Below, piece by piece: positions 28,577 through 36,488 of a DNA stretch of 64,000 nt; position 1 is the first letter of the stretch, and every line of letters begins with the position of its first letter. The position numbers were made by a program, and so were the translations under genes. This DNA comes from Leptotrichia buccalis C-1013-b (lineage in GTDB: Bacteria; Fusobacteriota; Fusobacteriia; Fusobacteriales; Leptotrichiaceae), in NCBI RefSeq assembly GCF_000023905.1, contig NC_013192.1, positions 186,001 to 250,000 on the forward strand, read 5' to 3'. The notes under the pieces were generated by a model, which had not been told where the DNA came from, searched no databases, and saw nothing but the letters and a program-made list of their open reading frames with translations.

Positions 28577-29446
28577 ATGGAAATAATAAAAAATGCCAAA
28601 ATGAAAGAATATTCAAATATGAAGGTTGGAGGAACTGCAAAGGAGCTTATTTTCATAGATGATAAAAATGAATTAAAGGAAATTCTGCGAACAAGAAATA
28701 ATATTTTTCTTTTGGGAAATGGTACAAATACGCTTATTAACGATGGAAATTTAGATATAAGCTTTTTATCGTTAAAAAGATTAAAAAAAATAACAGTTGA
28801 AGAAAAAATTGAAAATACCAAAAAAGAGGATAGCTATGATTTGGTAAGAGTGGAAGCTGGATTGGACTTGGATGATTTGATAGATTTTATGGAAAAAAAT
28901 GATTATTCAGGGCTGGAAAATATTACTGGTATTCCAGGATCTGTCGGCGGGCTTGTAAATATGAATGGCGGAGCTTACGGAACAGAAATTTTTGACTGCA
29001 TTGAGGAAGTGGAAGTTTGCAAAAATGATGGAGAAATTGTAAAAATTAAGACAACAGACTTGAATTTTAAATATAGAACTACTGAAATCAAGGAAAATAA
29101 ATGGATTGTAATTTCTGCATTATTTAAATTTGGTTTTGGTTTTGACAAGGAGGCTTCTCAAGACAAAAAAAATCAAAGAGAAGTCAAACATCCATTGGAT
29201 TTGCCGAATCTTGGAAGCACATTTAAGAATCCAGAAGGGACATTTGCGGCAAAACTTATTTCAGATGCGGATTTAAAGGGTTATAGAGTTGGAGATGTTG
29301 TAGTTTCACCAAAACATCCGAATTTTGTAACAAATGTAGGAAATGCTACATTTAATGATGTTATTTCAGTCATTGAACACGTAAAGGAAGTTGTTTTTGA
29401 AAAATTCGGAGTAAAATTGGAAACTGAGATTATAATTTTAAAATAA
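28577..29446 (+). CDS. murB: UDP-N-acetylenolpyruvoylglucosamine reductase
   Basis: 289 residues, FAD enzyme. EYSNMKVGGTAKELIFIDD, LGNGTNTLIND, ITGIPGSVGGLVNMNGGAYG, LPNLGSTFKNPEG with the active-site serine, and a final glutamate in KLETEIIIL. The form is the shorter type common in Gram-positive and fusobacterial genomes. It reduces the enolpyruvyl group to make UDP-MurNAc. It follows murC by 51 bases with AGAGAGGAAA upstream. Confidence 0.94.
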   Translation: MEIIKNAKMKEYSNMKVGGTAKELIFIDDKNELKEILRTRNNIFLLGNGTNTLINDGNLDISFLSLKRLKKITVEEKIENTKKEDSYDLVRVEAGLDLDDLIDFMEKNDYSGLENITGIPGSVGGLVNMNGGAYGTEIFDCIEEVEVCKNDGEIVKIKTTDLNFKYRTTEIKENKWIVISALFKFGFGFDKEASQDKKNQREVKHPLDLPNLGSTFKNPEGTFAAKLISDADLKGYRVGDVVVSPKHPNFVTNVGNATFNDVISVIEHVKEVVFEKFGVKLETEIIILK

Positions 29447-29479
29447 TTTCAGTTTACAAATAAATTTTAACTTAAGATA

Positions 29480-29508
29480 TTGAATAAAATGTAAAAAAAG
29501 TGTATAAT
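29480..29508 (+). promoter_or_regulatory. Promoter upstream of ftsQ
   Basis: TTGAAT (29480-29485), 17 bases, TATAAT (29503-29508) preceded by TG. It lies inside the upstream extension of the ftsQ frame, which supports the later start at 29530 and suggests ftsQ-ftsZ can be transcribed separately from the mur genes. Confidence 0.65.
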
Positions 29509-29529
29509 ATTAGAAAAAATGGAGTAATT

Positions 29530-30195
29530 ATGAAAAGGTCGATTAAAGCACTAATTGCATTGTTTTTGTTAGCTGGAGCGATGTTTTTTGGTAAAAGGTT
29601 CATAGATACGGATTATTTTAAGGTTCAGGATGTTTTTATAGATGGAGTCCCAAAATTATTAAAACAGGATATAGCAGCACAGCTTGAGCAAATGAAAGGA
29701 AAAAATATCGTATATATAAATACTAACAAAATCGAAAACTTTATAAAAAATGACATAAGAGTAAAAAAAGTATCAATAAAAAAACTTTTTCCTAGTAAAA
29801 TTGAAGTTGTGCTGGAAGAAAGAGAACCTTATGTATATGTGAAAAAGGGAGAAGAAACACTTTTAGCAGATAAGGATTTAAACATATATGGTGATATTTT
29901 AGAAGACCCGTCCAGAAATATTCCAGTAATAGACTATACAAGCGATGAGAGTTTGAATGGGATAAAAACGATACTTTCTAAAATAAAAAATAAAGATTTC
30001 TATGCTATGATATCAGAAATAAGACAATCTGAAAAAAATTATGAAATACTTCTTACAAATAACGTAAAAATCATAACAGATACTTTAGTCACAGAAAAAA
30101 AATATAATGATGCATATAAATTATACGAGAAAATAAAAAAAGAAAAAGCAATAACTTACATGGATTTAAGGTTTACAGATATTGTTGTGAAATAA
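29530..30195 (+). CDS. ftsQ: Cell division protein FtsQ/DivIB
   Basis: About 221 residues. A short basic N-terminus, one membrane segment (about 6-22), then a POTRA domain (DYFKVQDVFIDGVPKLLKQD) and the FtsQ beta domain (IEVVLEEREPYVYVKK). It is a single-pass septal protein of the FtsQ-FtsB-FtsL complex. ATG 29530 has GGAG nearby; the frame opens 10 codons earlier over the promoter -10. Short compared with enterobacterial FtsQ, which is usual for DivIB-like forms. Confidence 0.87.
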   Translation: MKRSIKALIALFLLAGAMFFGKRFIDTDYFKVQDVFIDGVPKLLKQDIAAQLEQMKGKNIVYINTNKIENFIKNDIRVKKVSIKKLFPSKIEVVLEEREPYVYVKKGEETLLADKDLNIYGDILEDPSRNIPVIDYTSDESLNGIKTILSKIKNKDFYAMISEIRQSEKNYEILLTNNVKIITDTLVTEKKYNDAYKLYEKIKKEKAITYMDLRFTDIVVK

Positions 30196-30217
30196 TATCT
30201 TGTGGTAAAATAAGAGA

Positions 30218-30272
30218 AAGGAGAGGCTACTTTAATTTTAGTTATATAATATTTTTAAGTAGCAAAGAAAAA
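30218..30272 (+). promoter_or_regulatory. ftsZ leader: strong SD separated from the start by a hairpin
   Basis: AAAGGAGAG (30217-30225) is the only strong ribosome binding site but lies about 50 bases before the ATG at 30273. Directly after it comes GCTACTT (30226-30232), which pairs perfectly with AAGTAGC (30257-30263). Folding would loop out the A/T-rich stretch and leave about nine bases between the hairpin and the ATG, a normal effective spacing. The stretch has no in-frame stop but also no ATG, GTG or TTG. Confidence 0.45.
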
Positions 30273-31406
30273 ATGGATAACTTTAGTAATACAGCGAAAC
30301 TAAAAGTAGTAGGCGTAGGTGGAGCTGGTGGAAATGCAATAAACGATATGATTGAAAGTAATATAACAAGTGTTGATTTTATAGCGATTAATACAGATCA
30401 ACAGGATTTGGACAGATCTCAGGCTCCAGTAAAAGTACTTTTAGGGCGTGGAATGGGAGCTGGAGCAGATCCTGAAAAAGGGAGGATTGCAGCAAAAGAA
30501 TCAGAAGAAAAAATAAAAGAAGTGTTAGAAGGAACAGATATGTTATTCATAACTGCCGGAATGGGTGGTGGAACAGGAACAGGAGCATCTCCAATTATTG
30601 CTGAAGTTGCAAAAGCGATGGGAATTTTGACTGTAGCCATTGTAACAAAACCGTTTAGTTTTGAAGGACCGTTAAAGAAAAATAATGCTGCAACAGGAAT
30701 TAATAATTTAAGAGAAAATGTAGATACATTAATAGCAATTCCAAATGACAGATTATTTGAAATACCAGGAATGAATATTTCCCTAATGAATGCTTTCAAA
30801 GAAGCAAATGGAGTTTTAAAAATGGGAATAAAAGGGATTTCTGACTTAATTACAAAACAGGGGATTGTAAACTTGGATTTTGCAGATATAAAGTCTATTA
30901 TGCAAAATTCAGGAATTGCAATGTTAGGATTTGGAGAAGCGAATGGAGATGAAAAAGCTAAAAGTGCAACTGCTCAAGCATTAAACAGTCCACTATTAGA
31001 AAAATCCATTGAAGGTGCAAGAAAAATTTTAATAAATGTTACAGCTGGACCAGATATCGGATTACAGGAAATACAGGAAGTTGCCGAAACAATTGCAGAA
31101 AAAGCTGGAAATGATAAAGCTAATTTAATATGGGGATACATTATGGAACCTGAATTGGAAGGAACTATAAGTGTATCATTAGTAGCAACAGATTTTCAGG
31201 AAGAACTTTTGGCTAGAAGTGAAAACATAGATTCAAGAGCAATTAGATTTGCGCCGCCTAAAAAAGAAGAAGTAGAAGTGGAAAAAAAAACTGAAGAAAA
31301 GAAGGAAGTTAAACATCAAATTGAAGAAGAGGATCATGATACAGAAGAAAGATCAGATGAAAGCAGTATCTCAGATTTTGTTTTACCACCATTTTTTGAA
31401 GAATAG
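30273..31406 (+). CDS. ftsZ: Cell division GTPase FtsZ
   Basis: 377 residues. N-terminal VGVGGAGGNAINDMI, GTP signature AGMGGGTGTGASP (about 95-107), the T7 loop NLDFADIKSIM, an acidic linker (about 325-365), and a terminal peptide SDFVLPPFFEE in place of the common conserved C-terminal peptide. It polymerises into the Z-ring at mid-cell. ftsA, normally between ftsQ and ftsZ, is absent. See the leader hairpin upstream and the long terminator downstream. Confidence 0.96.
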   Translation: MDNFSNTAKLKVVGVGGAGGNAINDMIESNITSVDFIAINTDQQDLDRSQAPVKVLLGRGMGAGADPEKGRIAAKESEEKIKEVLEGTDMLFITAGMGGGTGTGASPIIAEVAKAMGILTVAIVTKPFSFEGPLKKNNAATGINNLRENVDTLIAIPNDRLFEIPGMNISLMNAFKEANGVLKMGIKGISDLITKQGIVNLDFADIKSIMQNSGIAMLGFGEANGDEKAKSATAQALNSPLLEKSIEGARKILINVTAGPDIGLQEIQEVAETIAEKAGNDKANLIWGYIMEPELEGTISVSLVATDFQEELLARSENIDSRAIRFAPPKKEEVEVEKKTEEKKEVKHQIEEEDHDTEERSDESSISDFVLPPFFEE

Positions 31407-31453
31407 TGAACTGAAATCCAATTTTAAAAATTACATAAAAAACTCAAATTATT

Positions 31454-31536
31454 AAAGTCTAATATAAGTTATTTTAAAATTAATACATAAAATTAAAATA
31501 TTTTTTAAAATAACTTGATTTTATTAGGCTTTTTTG
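31454..31536 (+). terminator. Long-stem terminator after ftsZ, overlapping the rpsF promoter
   Basis: AAGTTATTTTAAA pairs exactly with TTTAAAATAACTT; outer arms AAAGTCTAATA and TATTAGGCTTT extend the stem, followed by a T run. The right arm overlaps the -35 element of the rpsF promoter, so termination and initiation share bases here. Confidence 0.7.
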
Positions 31537-31543
31537 CTATAAT
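31515..31543 (+). promoter_or_regulatory. Promoter of rpsF-ssb-rpsR
   Basis: TTGATT (31515-31520), 17 bases, TATAAT (31538-31543). The expected leader contains two small hairpins (CCTGCT with AGTAGG; GGCT with AGCC) before the ribosome binding site, a possible place for S6/S18 feedback, though the known CCG-type S6:S18 motif is not visible. Confidence 0.7.
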
Positions 31544-31605
31544 AATAGAACCTGCTCTATTTAAGGAAGTAGGGCTAAAAAAGCCATAGGAAAGGAGAAA
31601 GAATA

Positions 31606-31890
31606 ATGAGAAATTATGAAATTATGTTTATTTTATCTACACAATTAACAGACGAAGAAAAACAAGCTGGAGTTGCATTTGTAGAAAAAATATTAACAGC
31701 TGCTGGAGCAACTGAAGTTAAGACAGAAATCTGGGGAGATAGAAAATTAGCTTATCCAATTAAGAAAAAAGAAAACGGATACTATGTTTTAACAACATTC
31801 CAAGCAGATGGAACTAAATTTAATGAAATTGAAACAAAATTGAATATTAATGAATCAATTTTAAAATACATGATTGTTAAAAATGATTAA
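31606..31890 (+). CDS. rpsF: 30S ribosomal protein S6
   Basis: 94 residues, the normal size. MRNYEIMFILSTQLTDEEK at the start and TEIWGDRKLAYPIKKKENGYY in the middle are diagnostic. S6 pairs with S18 on the platform of the small subunit. AAAGGAGAAAGAATA precedes the ATG. First gene of rpsF-ssb-rpsR. Confidence 0.95.
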   Translation: MRNYEIMFILSTQLTDEEKQAGVAFVEKILTAAGATEVKTEIWGDRKLAYPIKKKENGYYVLTTFQADGTKFNEIETKLNINESILKYMIVKND

Positions 31891-31960
31891 TTTGAAATAA
31901 CTTAAATTTGAGGTTTTGTTATTTTAACTTTAAAATAAATATAAAATTAGGGGGAAATTT

Positions 31961-32392
31961 ATGAACGTAGTAATACTAATGGGAAGAATGACAAGAGATC
32001 CTGAGTTGAAATATACTTCAGGAGGAAAGGCATTTGCAAATTTTTCATTAGCTGTGCAAAAAACAAAAGATGAAGTAGAATTTATTGACTGTACTGCGTG
32101 GGAAAAAACTGCAGAAACAATTGCTGAATACTTTAGAAAAGGTAACAGAATTCTTATACAAGGACGTTTGAGCGTAAGTAATTACGAACAAAATGGCGAA
32201 AAAAGAAAATCAACAAAAGTTGTTGTAAACAGTTTTGAATTTGTTGAAAGTTCAGGAACTTCTGGGAATAATGGAGGATATCAGCAACAGCAGTCTTTTA
32301 GCAATAATACTAAAAAACCAGTATCAGTACAAAATGATACTTATGAAGATGATAACGATGATATGGATGACGATGAAGAGTTTCCATTTTAA
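31961..32392 (+). CDS. ssb: Single-stranded DNA-binding protein
   Basis: 143 residues. OB fold with MNVVILMGRMTRDPELKYTS, FIDCTAWEKTAETIAEYFRKG and GRLSVSNYEQNGEKRKSTKV; a glutamine/asparagine-rich linker; and the acidic tip DDDEEFPF that recruits repair and replication proteins. It lies between rpsF and rpsR, the standard order. RBS AGGGGGAAATTT. Confidence 0.95.
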   Translation: MNVVILMGRMTRDPELKYTSGGKAFANFSLAVQKTKDEVEFIDCTAWEKTAETIAEYFRKGNRILIQGRLSVSNYEQNGEKRKSTKVVVNSFEFVESSGTSGNNGGYQQQQSFSNNTKKPVSVQNDTYEDDNDDMDDDEEFPF

Positions 32393-32487
32393 TAATAGCT
32401 AAGTAAATTTTATAAGAGTTCTTTTAACGAAGTAAACTTGAAAAGAAATGAAATTTACTATAAAAGTTTTTAGGAGGTGCAAATTTA

Positions 32488-32727
32488 ATGAGAGCTAAAC
32501 CAGTTACAGAATTTAAAAGAAGAAAAAGAAGACCAAAAGTTAAATTTAAAGTAGAAGATATTAATTATAAAAATGTTGAATTATTAAAAAACTTTATGAA
32601 TGATAAAGGAAAAATATCTCCAGCAAGAGTAACAGGACTTGAAGCAAAAATTCAAAGAAAAATTGCCAAAGCAATTAAAAGAGCTAGACAAATCGCTTTA
32701 ATGCCTTATACAAAAATCGAAAAATAA
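32488..32727 (+). CDS. rpsR: 30S ribosomal protein S18
   Basis: 79 residues. Basic start ([13 protein letters not shown]) and the core [41 protein letters not shown] and LMPYTKIE are typical. No zinc cysteines. RBS TTAGGAGGTGC. The IS200/IS605 element starts only about 16 bases after its stop codon. Confidence 0.95.
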   Translation: MRAKPVTEFKRRKRRPKVKFKVEDINYKNVELLKNFMNDKGKISPARVTGLEAKIQRKIAKAIKRARQIALMPYTKIEK

Positions 32728-32811
32728 AGTAATTTAATTTAACAAAAGATAGCAAGAAGTCTCCGGCTTCTACAAGCGGGAGATGAATTGCTTTTTTTTT
32801 GTAAAAAAAAA

Positions 32812-32840
32812 TTGAAAAAAGGATATATTTATGATATAAT
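32812..32840 (+). promoter_or_regulatory. Promoter of tnpA
   Basis: TTGAAA (32812-32817), 17 bases, TATAAT (32835-32840), inside the left end of the insertion sequence. Confidence 0.6.
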
Positions 32841-32876
32841 TTATTCAGTGAAATAATATAGAAGTAGGTAATAATA

Positions 32877-33275
32877 ATGTCATATAATAGTAATTATCAT
32901 TCAGTATTTGATATAAATTATCATATGATTTTTTGTATAAAATATCGAAGAGAAGTCATTAATGATGAAATTTCTAATAGATTGAAAGAGATTTTTGAAA
33001 AAATATGTCCGAAGTATAACATTGTTCTTAAAGAATGGGAACATGATGTTGATCATATTCATATGTTGATTAATGCTATGCCTAATACTGAACTTTCTAA
33101 GTTTGTAAATACTTACAAAAGTGCTTCCAGCAGGTTGATAAAAAAAGAATTTCCTGAAATAAGGAGAAGATTGTGGAAAGAATATTTTTGGAGTAGAAGT
33201 TACTTAGTTGTAAGTGTTGGAGGTGCACCGTTAGAGATAATTAAAAAATATATTCAAAATCAAAAGGAGGTGTAA
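32877..33275 (+). CDS. tnpA: IS200-type Y1 transposase TnpA
   Basis: 132 residues, normal length. The HUH motif is HDVDHIHMLINAMP (about 56-69), and the catalytic tyrosine lies in EIIKKYIQNQKE near the C-terminus. It cuts and joins single-stranded DNA at the subterminal hairpins. It ends four bases before tnpB. No lesion is seen, so the element may be active. Confidence 0.93.
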   Translation: MSYNSNYHSVFDINYHMIFCIKYRREVINDEISNRLKEIFEKICPKYNIVLKEWEHDVDHIHMLINAMPNTELSKFVNTYKSASSRLIKKEFPEIRRRLWKEYFWSRSYLVVSVGGAPLEIIKKYIQNQKEV

Positions 33276-33279
33276 TTTT

Positions 33280-34377
33280 ATGAAATATAATTTAGCATTC
33301 AAATACAGAATTTATCCAAATAAGGAGCAAGAATTATTGATAAACAAGACTTTTGGATGTGTTCGTTTTGTTTACAATACAATTTTGTACACTGCGAATA
33401 AAATTTATGAAGAAACTGGAAAAAATAAAATAATTACACCTACCAGTTTGAAAAGTGAAAACCAATTTTTGAAAGAAGTAGACAGTCTGGCACTTTCAAA
33501 TGCTCAATTGAATGTAAAACGATCGTTTACGAATTTCTTTCAGAAGAGAGCGAAGTTTCCGAGGTTCAAATCTAAAAAGACTAGTGTTAAAAGTTATACG
33601 ACAAATTGTGTGAATAATTCAATACGAATTGAGGAAAACAAATATTTGGTTTTGCCAAAATTGAAAAAAGTCAAATTAAAATATCATAGAGAAATACCGA
33701 AGGATTACAAGATAAAGTCAGTAACATTGACAAACAGTAATGGAAATTACTATGTTTCTGTCTTGACGGAATTTGAAAAAGAAATTCAAAAAATGCCAAG
33801 TAATGATAAAGTAATTGGACTTGATTTTTCAATGTCTGAATTATTTGTCAGTTCTGAAAACCAAAGGGCTGATTATCCAAAATATTTTAGGATGTTAGAA
33901 GAAAAATTAAAGAAATTACAGAAATCATTGTCAAGGAAAGTAAAATTTTCTAAAAATTGGTATAAGCAAAAAGCGAAAATATCAAAATTACATGAGTATA
34001 TCAAAAATTGTCGAAGAGATTTTTTGCATAAATTATCGAAAAAATTGTCCAAAGAACATAATGCTGTGATTGTCGAGGATTTGAATATGAAAGGGATGAG
34101 CCAGGCATTAAATTTTGGGAAAAGTGTAGGAGATAATGGATGGGGAATGTTTTTGAGGATGCTTGAGTATAAGTTGATGTTTTTAGGAAAGCAATTTTTA
34201 AAAATAGATAAGTGGTTTCCGTCGTCGAAAACTTGTAGTAAATGTGGAAATGTTAAAGAGGAACTGAAATTATCAGAAAGAAGCTATAAATGTGAGTGCT
34301 GTGGAATTGAGATTGATAGAGATTACAATGCGGCACTGAATATAAAAAACATTGGAAAAGAGATGTTGAAATATTAG
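33280..34377 (+). CDS. tnpB: RNA-guided nuclease TnpB (IS605 OrfB)
   Basis: 365 residues. N-terminal HTH-like region (YRIYPNKEQELLINKTFGCVR), RuvC-I KVIGLDFSMSELF, RuvC-II NAVIVEDLNMKGM, zinc finger CSKCGNVKEEL with YKCECCG, and RuvC-III IDRDYNAALNI, all with their acidic residues. TnpB proteins are guided by an RNA from the element's right end to cut the empty donor site. RBS AAGGAGGTG overlaps the end of tnpA. Confidence 0.93.
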   Translation: MKYNLAFKYRIYPNKEQELLINKTFGCVRFVYNTILYTANKIYEETGKNKIITPTSLKSENQFLKEVDSLALSNAQLNVKRSFTNFFQKRAKFPRFKSKKTSVKSYTTNCVNNSIRIEENKYLVLPKLKKVKLKYHREIPKDYKIKSVTLTNSNGNYYVSVLTEFEKEIQKMPSNDKVIGLDFSMSELFVSSENQRADYPKYFRMLEEKLKKLQKSLSRKVKFSKNWYKQKAKISKLHEYIKNCRRDFLHKLSKKLSKEHNAVIVEDLNMKGMSQALNFGKSVGDNGWGMFLRMLEYKLMFLGKQFLKIDKWFPSSKTCSKCGNVKEELKLSERSYKCECCGIEIDRDYNAALNIKNIGKEMLKY

Positions 34378-34488
34378 GAAATAGAAAGACAGGGTAGGAA
34401 CTGCCCGAAGAGCTTGGTAAATATATTTGGCTAACAAAAGAAGATACTTCCCAAGAAGCTTCCGCTTCTAAAAGCGAGAGTAGTTCAC
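34290..34488 (+). ncRNA. Putative omega (right-end) RNA of TnpB
   Basis: By analogy with characterised IS200/IS605 elements, the guide scaffold covers the 3' end of tnpB and the right end, finishing at the element border; the guide would be the flanking DNA starting near 34489. Visible structure: a hairpin CTTCCGCTT/AAGCGAGAG and, upstream, GGGTAGGAACTGCCC. Extent is an estimate. Confidence 0.4.
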
Positions 34489-34500
34489 TCTTTATAGTTT

Positions 34501-34551
34501 AAGACTATTAAAAAATGAGTATTAACTTATTTTCAAATAGTCTTTTTTTTT
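34501..34551 (+). terminator. Original rpsR terminator, displaced by the insertion sequence
   Basis: AAGACTATT (34501-34509) pairs with AATAGTCTT (34536-34544), followed by nine Ts. It lies just outside the insertion sequence, on the side away from rpsR. Confidence 0.75.
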
Positions 34552-34621
34552 AGAAAAGATATGGAAAAAATAAGAATAATATTGTATAATGTACAAAATA
34601 AATAATTAGGTGGTAGCGAAA

Positions 34622-35284
34622 ATGTTAAATAAGAAAATGATAATATTTTTTCTTTCTTTTTTTCTTTTTGTGGTAAGTTGCAATAAAAAAGAAAATGAAT
34701 CCAAAAAGAAAAATTCTGAAAATTTACAGAATAAAACCACACAGGAGAATATTTTTTCAAACAATTCAATCGAAAAAATAATTGAAACTTTTTCAAAAAA
34801 ATCTAAAGAAAATAGAGTAAGTATTGGAAATTTTGAAAAATTGGCTTATGAAAATAAAAACTATTATTACGCCAGAATAAATTCAAAAAGTGACGCCATT
34901 TATGCACTTGATTACAGTGGAATAAGTGCTACGAGCATATTTTTGAAGGTTGGAAAAGTAGACGGGGCAAATTTAGGAATAATAGAAAATATGGTTGTGA
35001 ATTTGATACAGGTATCTGATGAAAACATTAAGGATTCTGAAGCCAGAGTAATTTATGCGAAAATTTTATCCAATCTGGGTGAAAAAGAATTATCAGGATT
35101 GTTGACATATACAAATAAGATAACTTATGGCGTGAGAATAGATCCCTTAACAAGTGAATTTATATTCTTTGCCAAAGAATCTGAAAATGAAAGTAATGTA
35201 ACAAGTATTCAGCAATTTAAAGTGAGTAAAGATAAAAAAGAAAATTTAGAAATATTAGCAAATTTAAAAAAAAATAAAAAATAA
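34622..35284 (+). CDS. Lipoprotein of unknown function
   Basis: About 220 residues from ATG 34622 (RBS AGGTGGT; an in-frame GTG at 34610 is less likely). Signal peptide with lipobox: hydrophobic IIFFLSFFLFVVSC with the modifiable cysteine at about residue 20. A lysine/asparagine-rich linker follows, then a mixed alpha/beta domain (SIGNFEKLAYENKNYYYARI; SKSDAIYALDYSGISA). No family recognised. A TATAAT at 34584 may be its -10. The DUF937 gene follows 21 bases downstream. Confidence 0.75.
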   Translation: MLNKKMIIFFLSFFLFVVSCNKKENESKKKNSENLQNKTTQENIFSNNSIEKIIETFSKKSKENRVSIGNFEKLAYENKNYYYARINSKSDAIYALDYSGISATSIFLKVGKVDGANLGIIENMVVNLIQVSDENIKDSEARVIYAKILSNLGEKELSGLLTYTNKITYGVRIDPLTSEFIFFAKESENESNVTSIQQFKVSKDKKENLEILANLKKNKK

Positions 35285-35305
35285 ATTACGATATCAGGAG
35301 GAAAA

Positions 35306-35884
35306 ATGAATTTAGAAGCATTATTCGGACTTTTACAAGGACAGGATTTAGGTAAATTAACAGAACAAATAGGAGGAAGCAGCACACAAGTAAAAAATGG
35401 AGTATCGGCAGCTTTACCTGCAATATTGGCAGCAGTCAATAAAAATGCAAATAACAGTGAAAAAGCGGAAGGATTGAACAATGCGTTAAATCAGCATGAC
35501 GGTTCAGTATTAAATAATCTTGGAAGTTATTTGCAAAATCCTGATTTAAAGGATGGAGCAGGCATTTTAGGGCATTTATTTGGAAATAATACGCAAAATG
35601 TAGCAAATGCCGTTTCCCAATCAAGTGGACTTGATACCCAAGGTAGCATGAAAATATTAGAAACTTTAGCTCCACTTGTATTAGGTGCATTGGGACAGCA
35701 AAAAAAGGAAAATAATCTAGATGCACAAGGAATTGGAAATTTGACATCAAACCTTGCATCAAACTTTACTGGAGCAGGTGGAATTATAAGTACAGTTACA
35801 AATATGCTAGATGCAAATAAAGATGGAAATGTCGTAGATGATGTAATGGGATTAGTTGGGAAATTTTTGGGCGGTAAAAAATAA
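35306..35884 (+). CDS. DUF937 domain protein
   Basis: 192 residues, no signal peptide. Helical and rich in G, N, Q and A: LEALFGLLQGQDLGKLTEQI, then VSAALPAILAAVNKNA, GILGHLFGNNTQNVANAVSQ and MLDANKDGNVVDDVMGLVGK. This is the DUF937/YidB-like pattern; function is unknown. The DANKDGNVVDD piece near residue 170 looks like a calcium-binding loop. RBS AGGAGGAAAA. Confidence 0.85.
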   Translation: MNLEALFGLLQGQDLGKLTEQIGGSSTQVKNGVSAALPAILAAVNKNANNSEKAEGLNNALNQHDGSVLNNLGSYLQNPDLKDGAGILGHLFGNNTQNVANAVSQSSGLDTQGSMKILETLAPLVLGALGQQKKENNLDAQGIGNLTSNLASNFTGAGGIISTVTNMLDANKDGNVVDDVMGLVGKFLGGKK

Positions 35885-35906
35885 AATATTGTAAAATAAT
35901 ATATTT

Positions 35907-35966
35907 AATTAGGCAAAGGGACTATTTTATTTTTAAAGTTATCTCATCAAAGCCTAATTTTTTTAT
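35907..35966 (+). terminator. Terminator after the DUF937 gene
   Basis: AATTAGGC (35907-35914) and GCCTAATT (35952-35959) pair across a 37-base loop; a T run follows. Confidence 0.65.
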
Positions 35967-36113
35967 ATTTATTAAAACAAAAAACTTATATTTTAATTAT
36001 TTTGAAATACTAGGTTTTTATCCTTTGTTGGAAAAATTTGTAATAAATTCGTTATTTTAATGGGAAATAGTATAAGTTAAATATTTAAAGATAGAAGTAA
36101 AGGATGGTGTGAG

Positions 36114-36473
36114 ATGAAATTTTTAATAATTGGATTAGGTGGGGGAATTGGAGCGATTCTTCGATATTTGATTAGTGTTGTGCCTTTGAAAGTGAGTTTT
36201 CCTGTACAGACTTTTGTTACGAATATTTTGGGAGCAATTTTGATTGGGGTTGTTGTTGAGATGGTGGCTGGCAAGGAGATTTCAGAGAATTGGAATTTGT
36301 TTTTGAAAGTGGGGATTTGTGGTGGATTTACTACATTTTCTACATTTTCGCTGGAAACGTATAATTTGATTGAGAAGGGAAATACTGGGATTGCTTTGGG
36401 GTATGCAATTTTAAGTGTTGTGTTGTCAGTTATTGGGGTTTTTGTGGGAAGAGGAATTGTTAAGATGATTTAA
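36114..36473 (+). CDS. fluC: Fluoride ion channel FluC/CrcB
   Basis: 119 residues, four membrane segments. GGGIGAILRYLIS, the pore motif FVTNILGAILIG and GICGGFTTFSTFSLET are the Fluc signatures (with the sodium/phenylalanine pore residues). It forms dimeric channels that expel fluoride. The fluoride riboswitch often found ahead of such genes was not seen. RBS AAAGGATGGTGTG. The MFS gene follows within 20 bases. Confidence 0.93.
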   Translation: MKFLIIGLGGGIGAILRYLISVVPLKVSFPVQTFVTNILGAILIGVVVEMVAGKEISENWNLFLKVGICGGFTTFSTFSLETYNLIEKGNTGIALGYAILSVVLSVIGVFVGRGIVKMI

Positions 36474-36488
36474 AAAACTGGAGGAAAT

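Larger units (their letters stand above)
32744..34488 (+). mobile_element. IS200/IS605-family insertion sequence with tnpA and tnpB
   Basis: About 1.75 kb. Left end: TTTAAC (32738-32743, a likely target tetra- to hexamer) followed by the subterminal hairpin CTCCGGCTT/AAGCGGGAG (32761-32782). Right end: hairpin CTTCCGCTT/AAGCGAGAG (about 34459-34480) and TAGTTCAC. Such palindromic ends without inverted repeats are what the Y1 transposase TnpA recognises. Both genes are intact. The exact ends are estimated. It is inserted between rpsR and its terminator at 34501. Confidence 0.8.

Noticed and set aside
31544-31605. Classical S6:S18 regulatory RNA in the rpsF leader
   Set aside because: Two small hairpins exist, but the CCG-containing element expected for that motif was not found.
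35970-36113. Fluoride riboswitch upstream of fluC
   Set aside because: The conserved GATGG...CGCC and TGATGACTCCTAC-type pieces are not present in the 140 bases before the gene.
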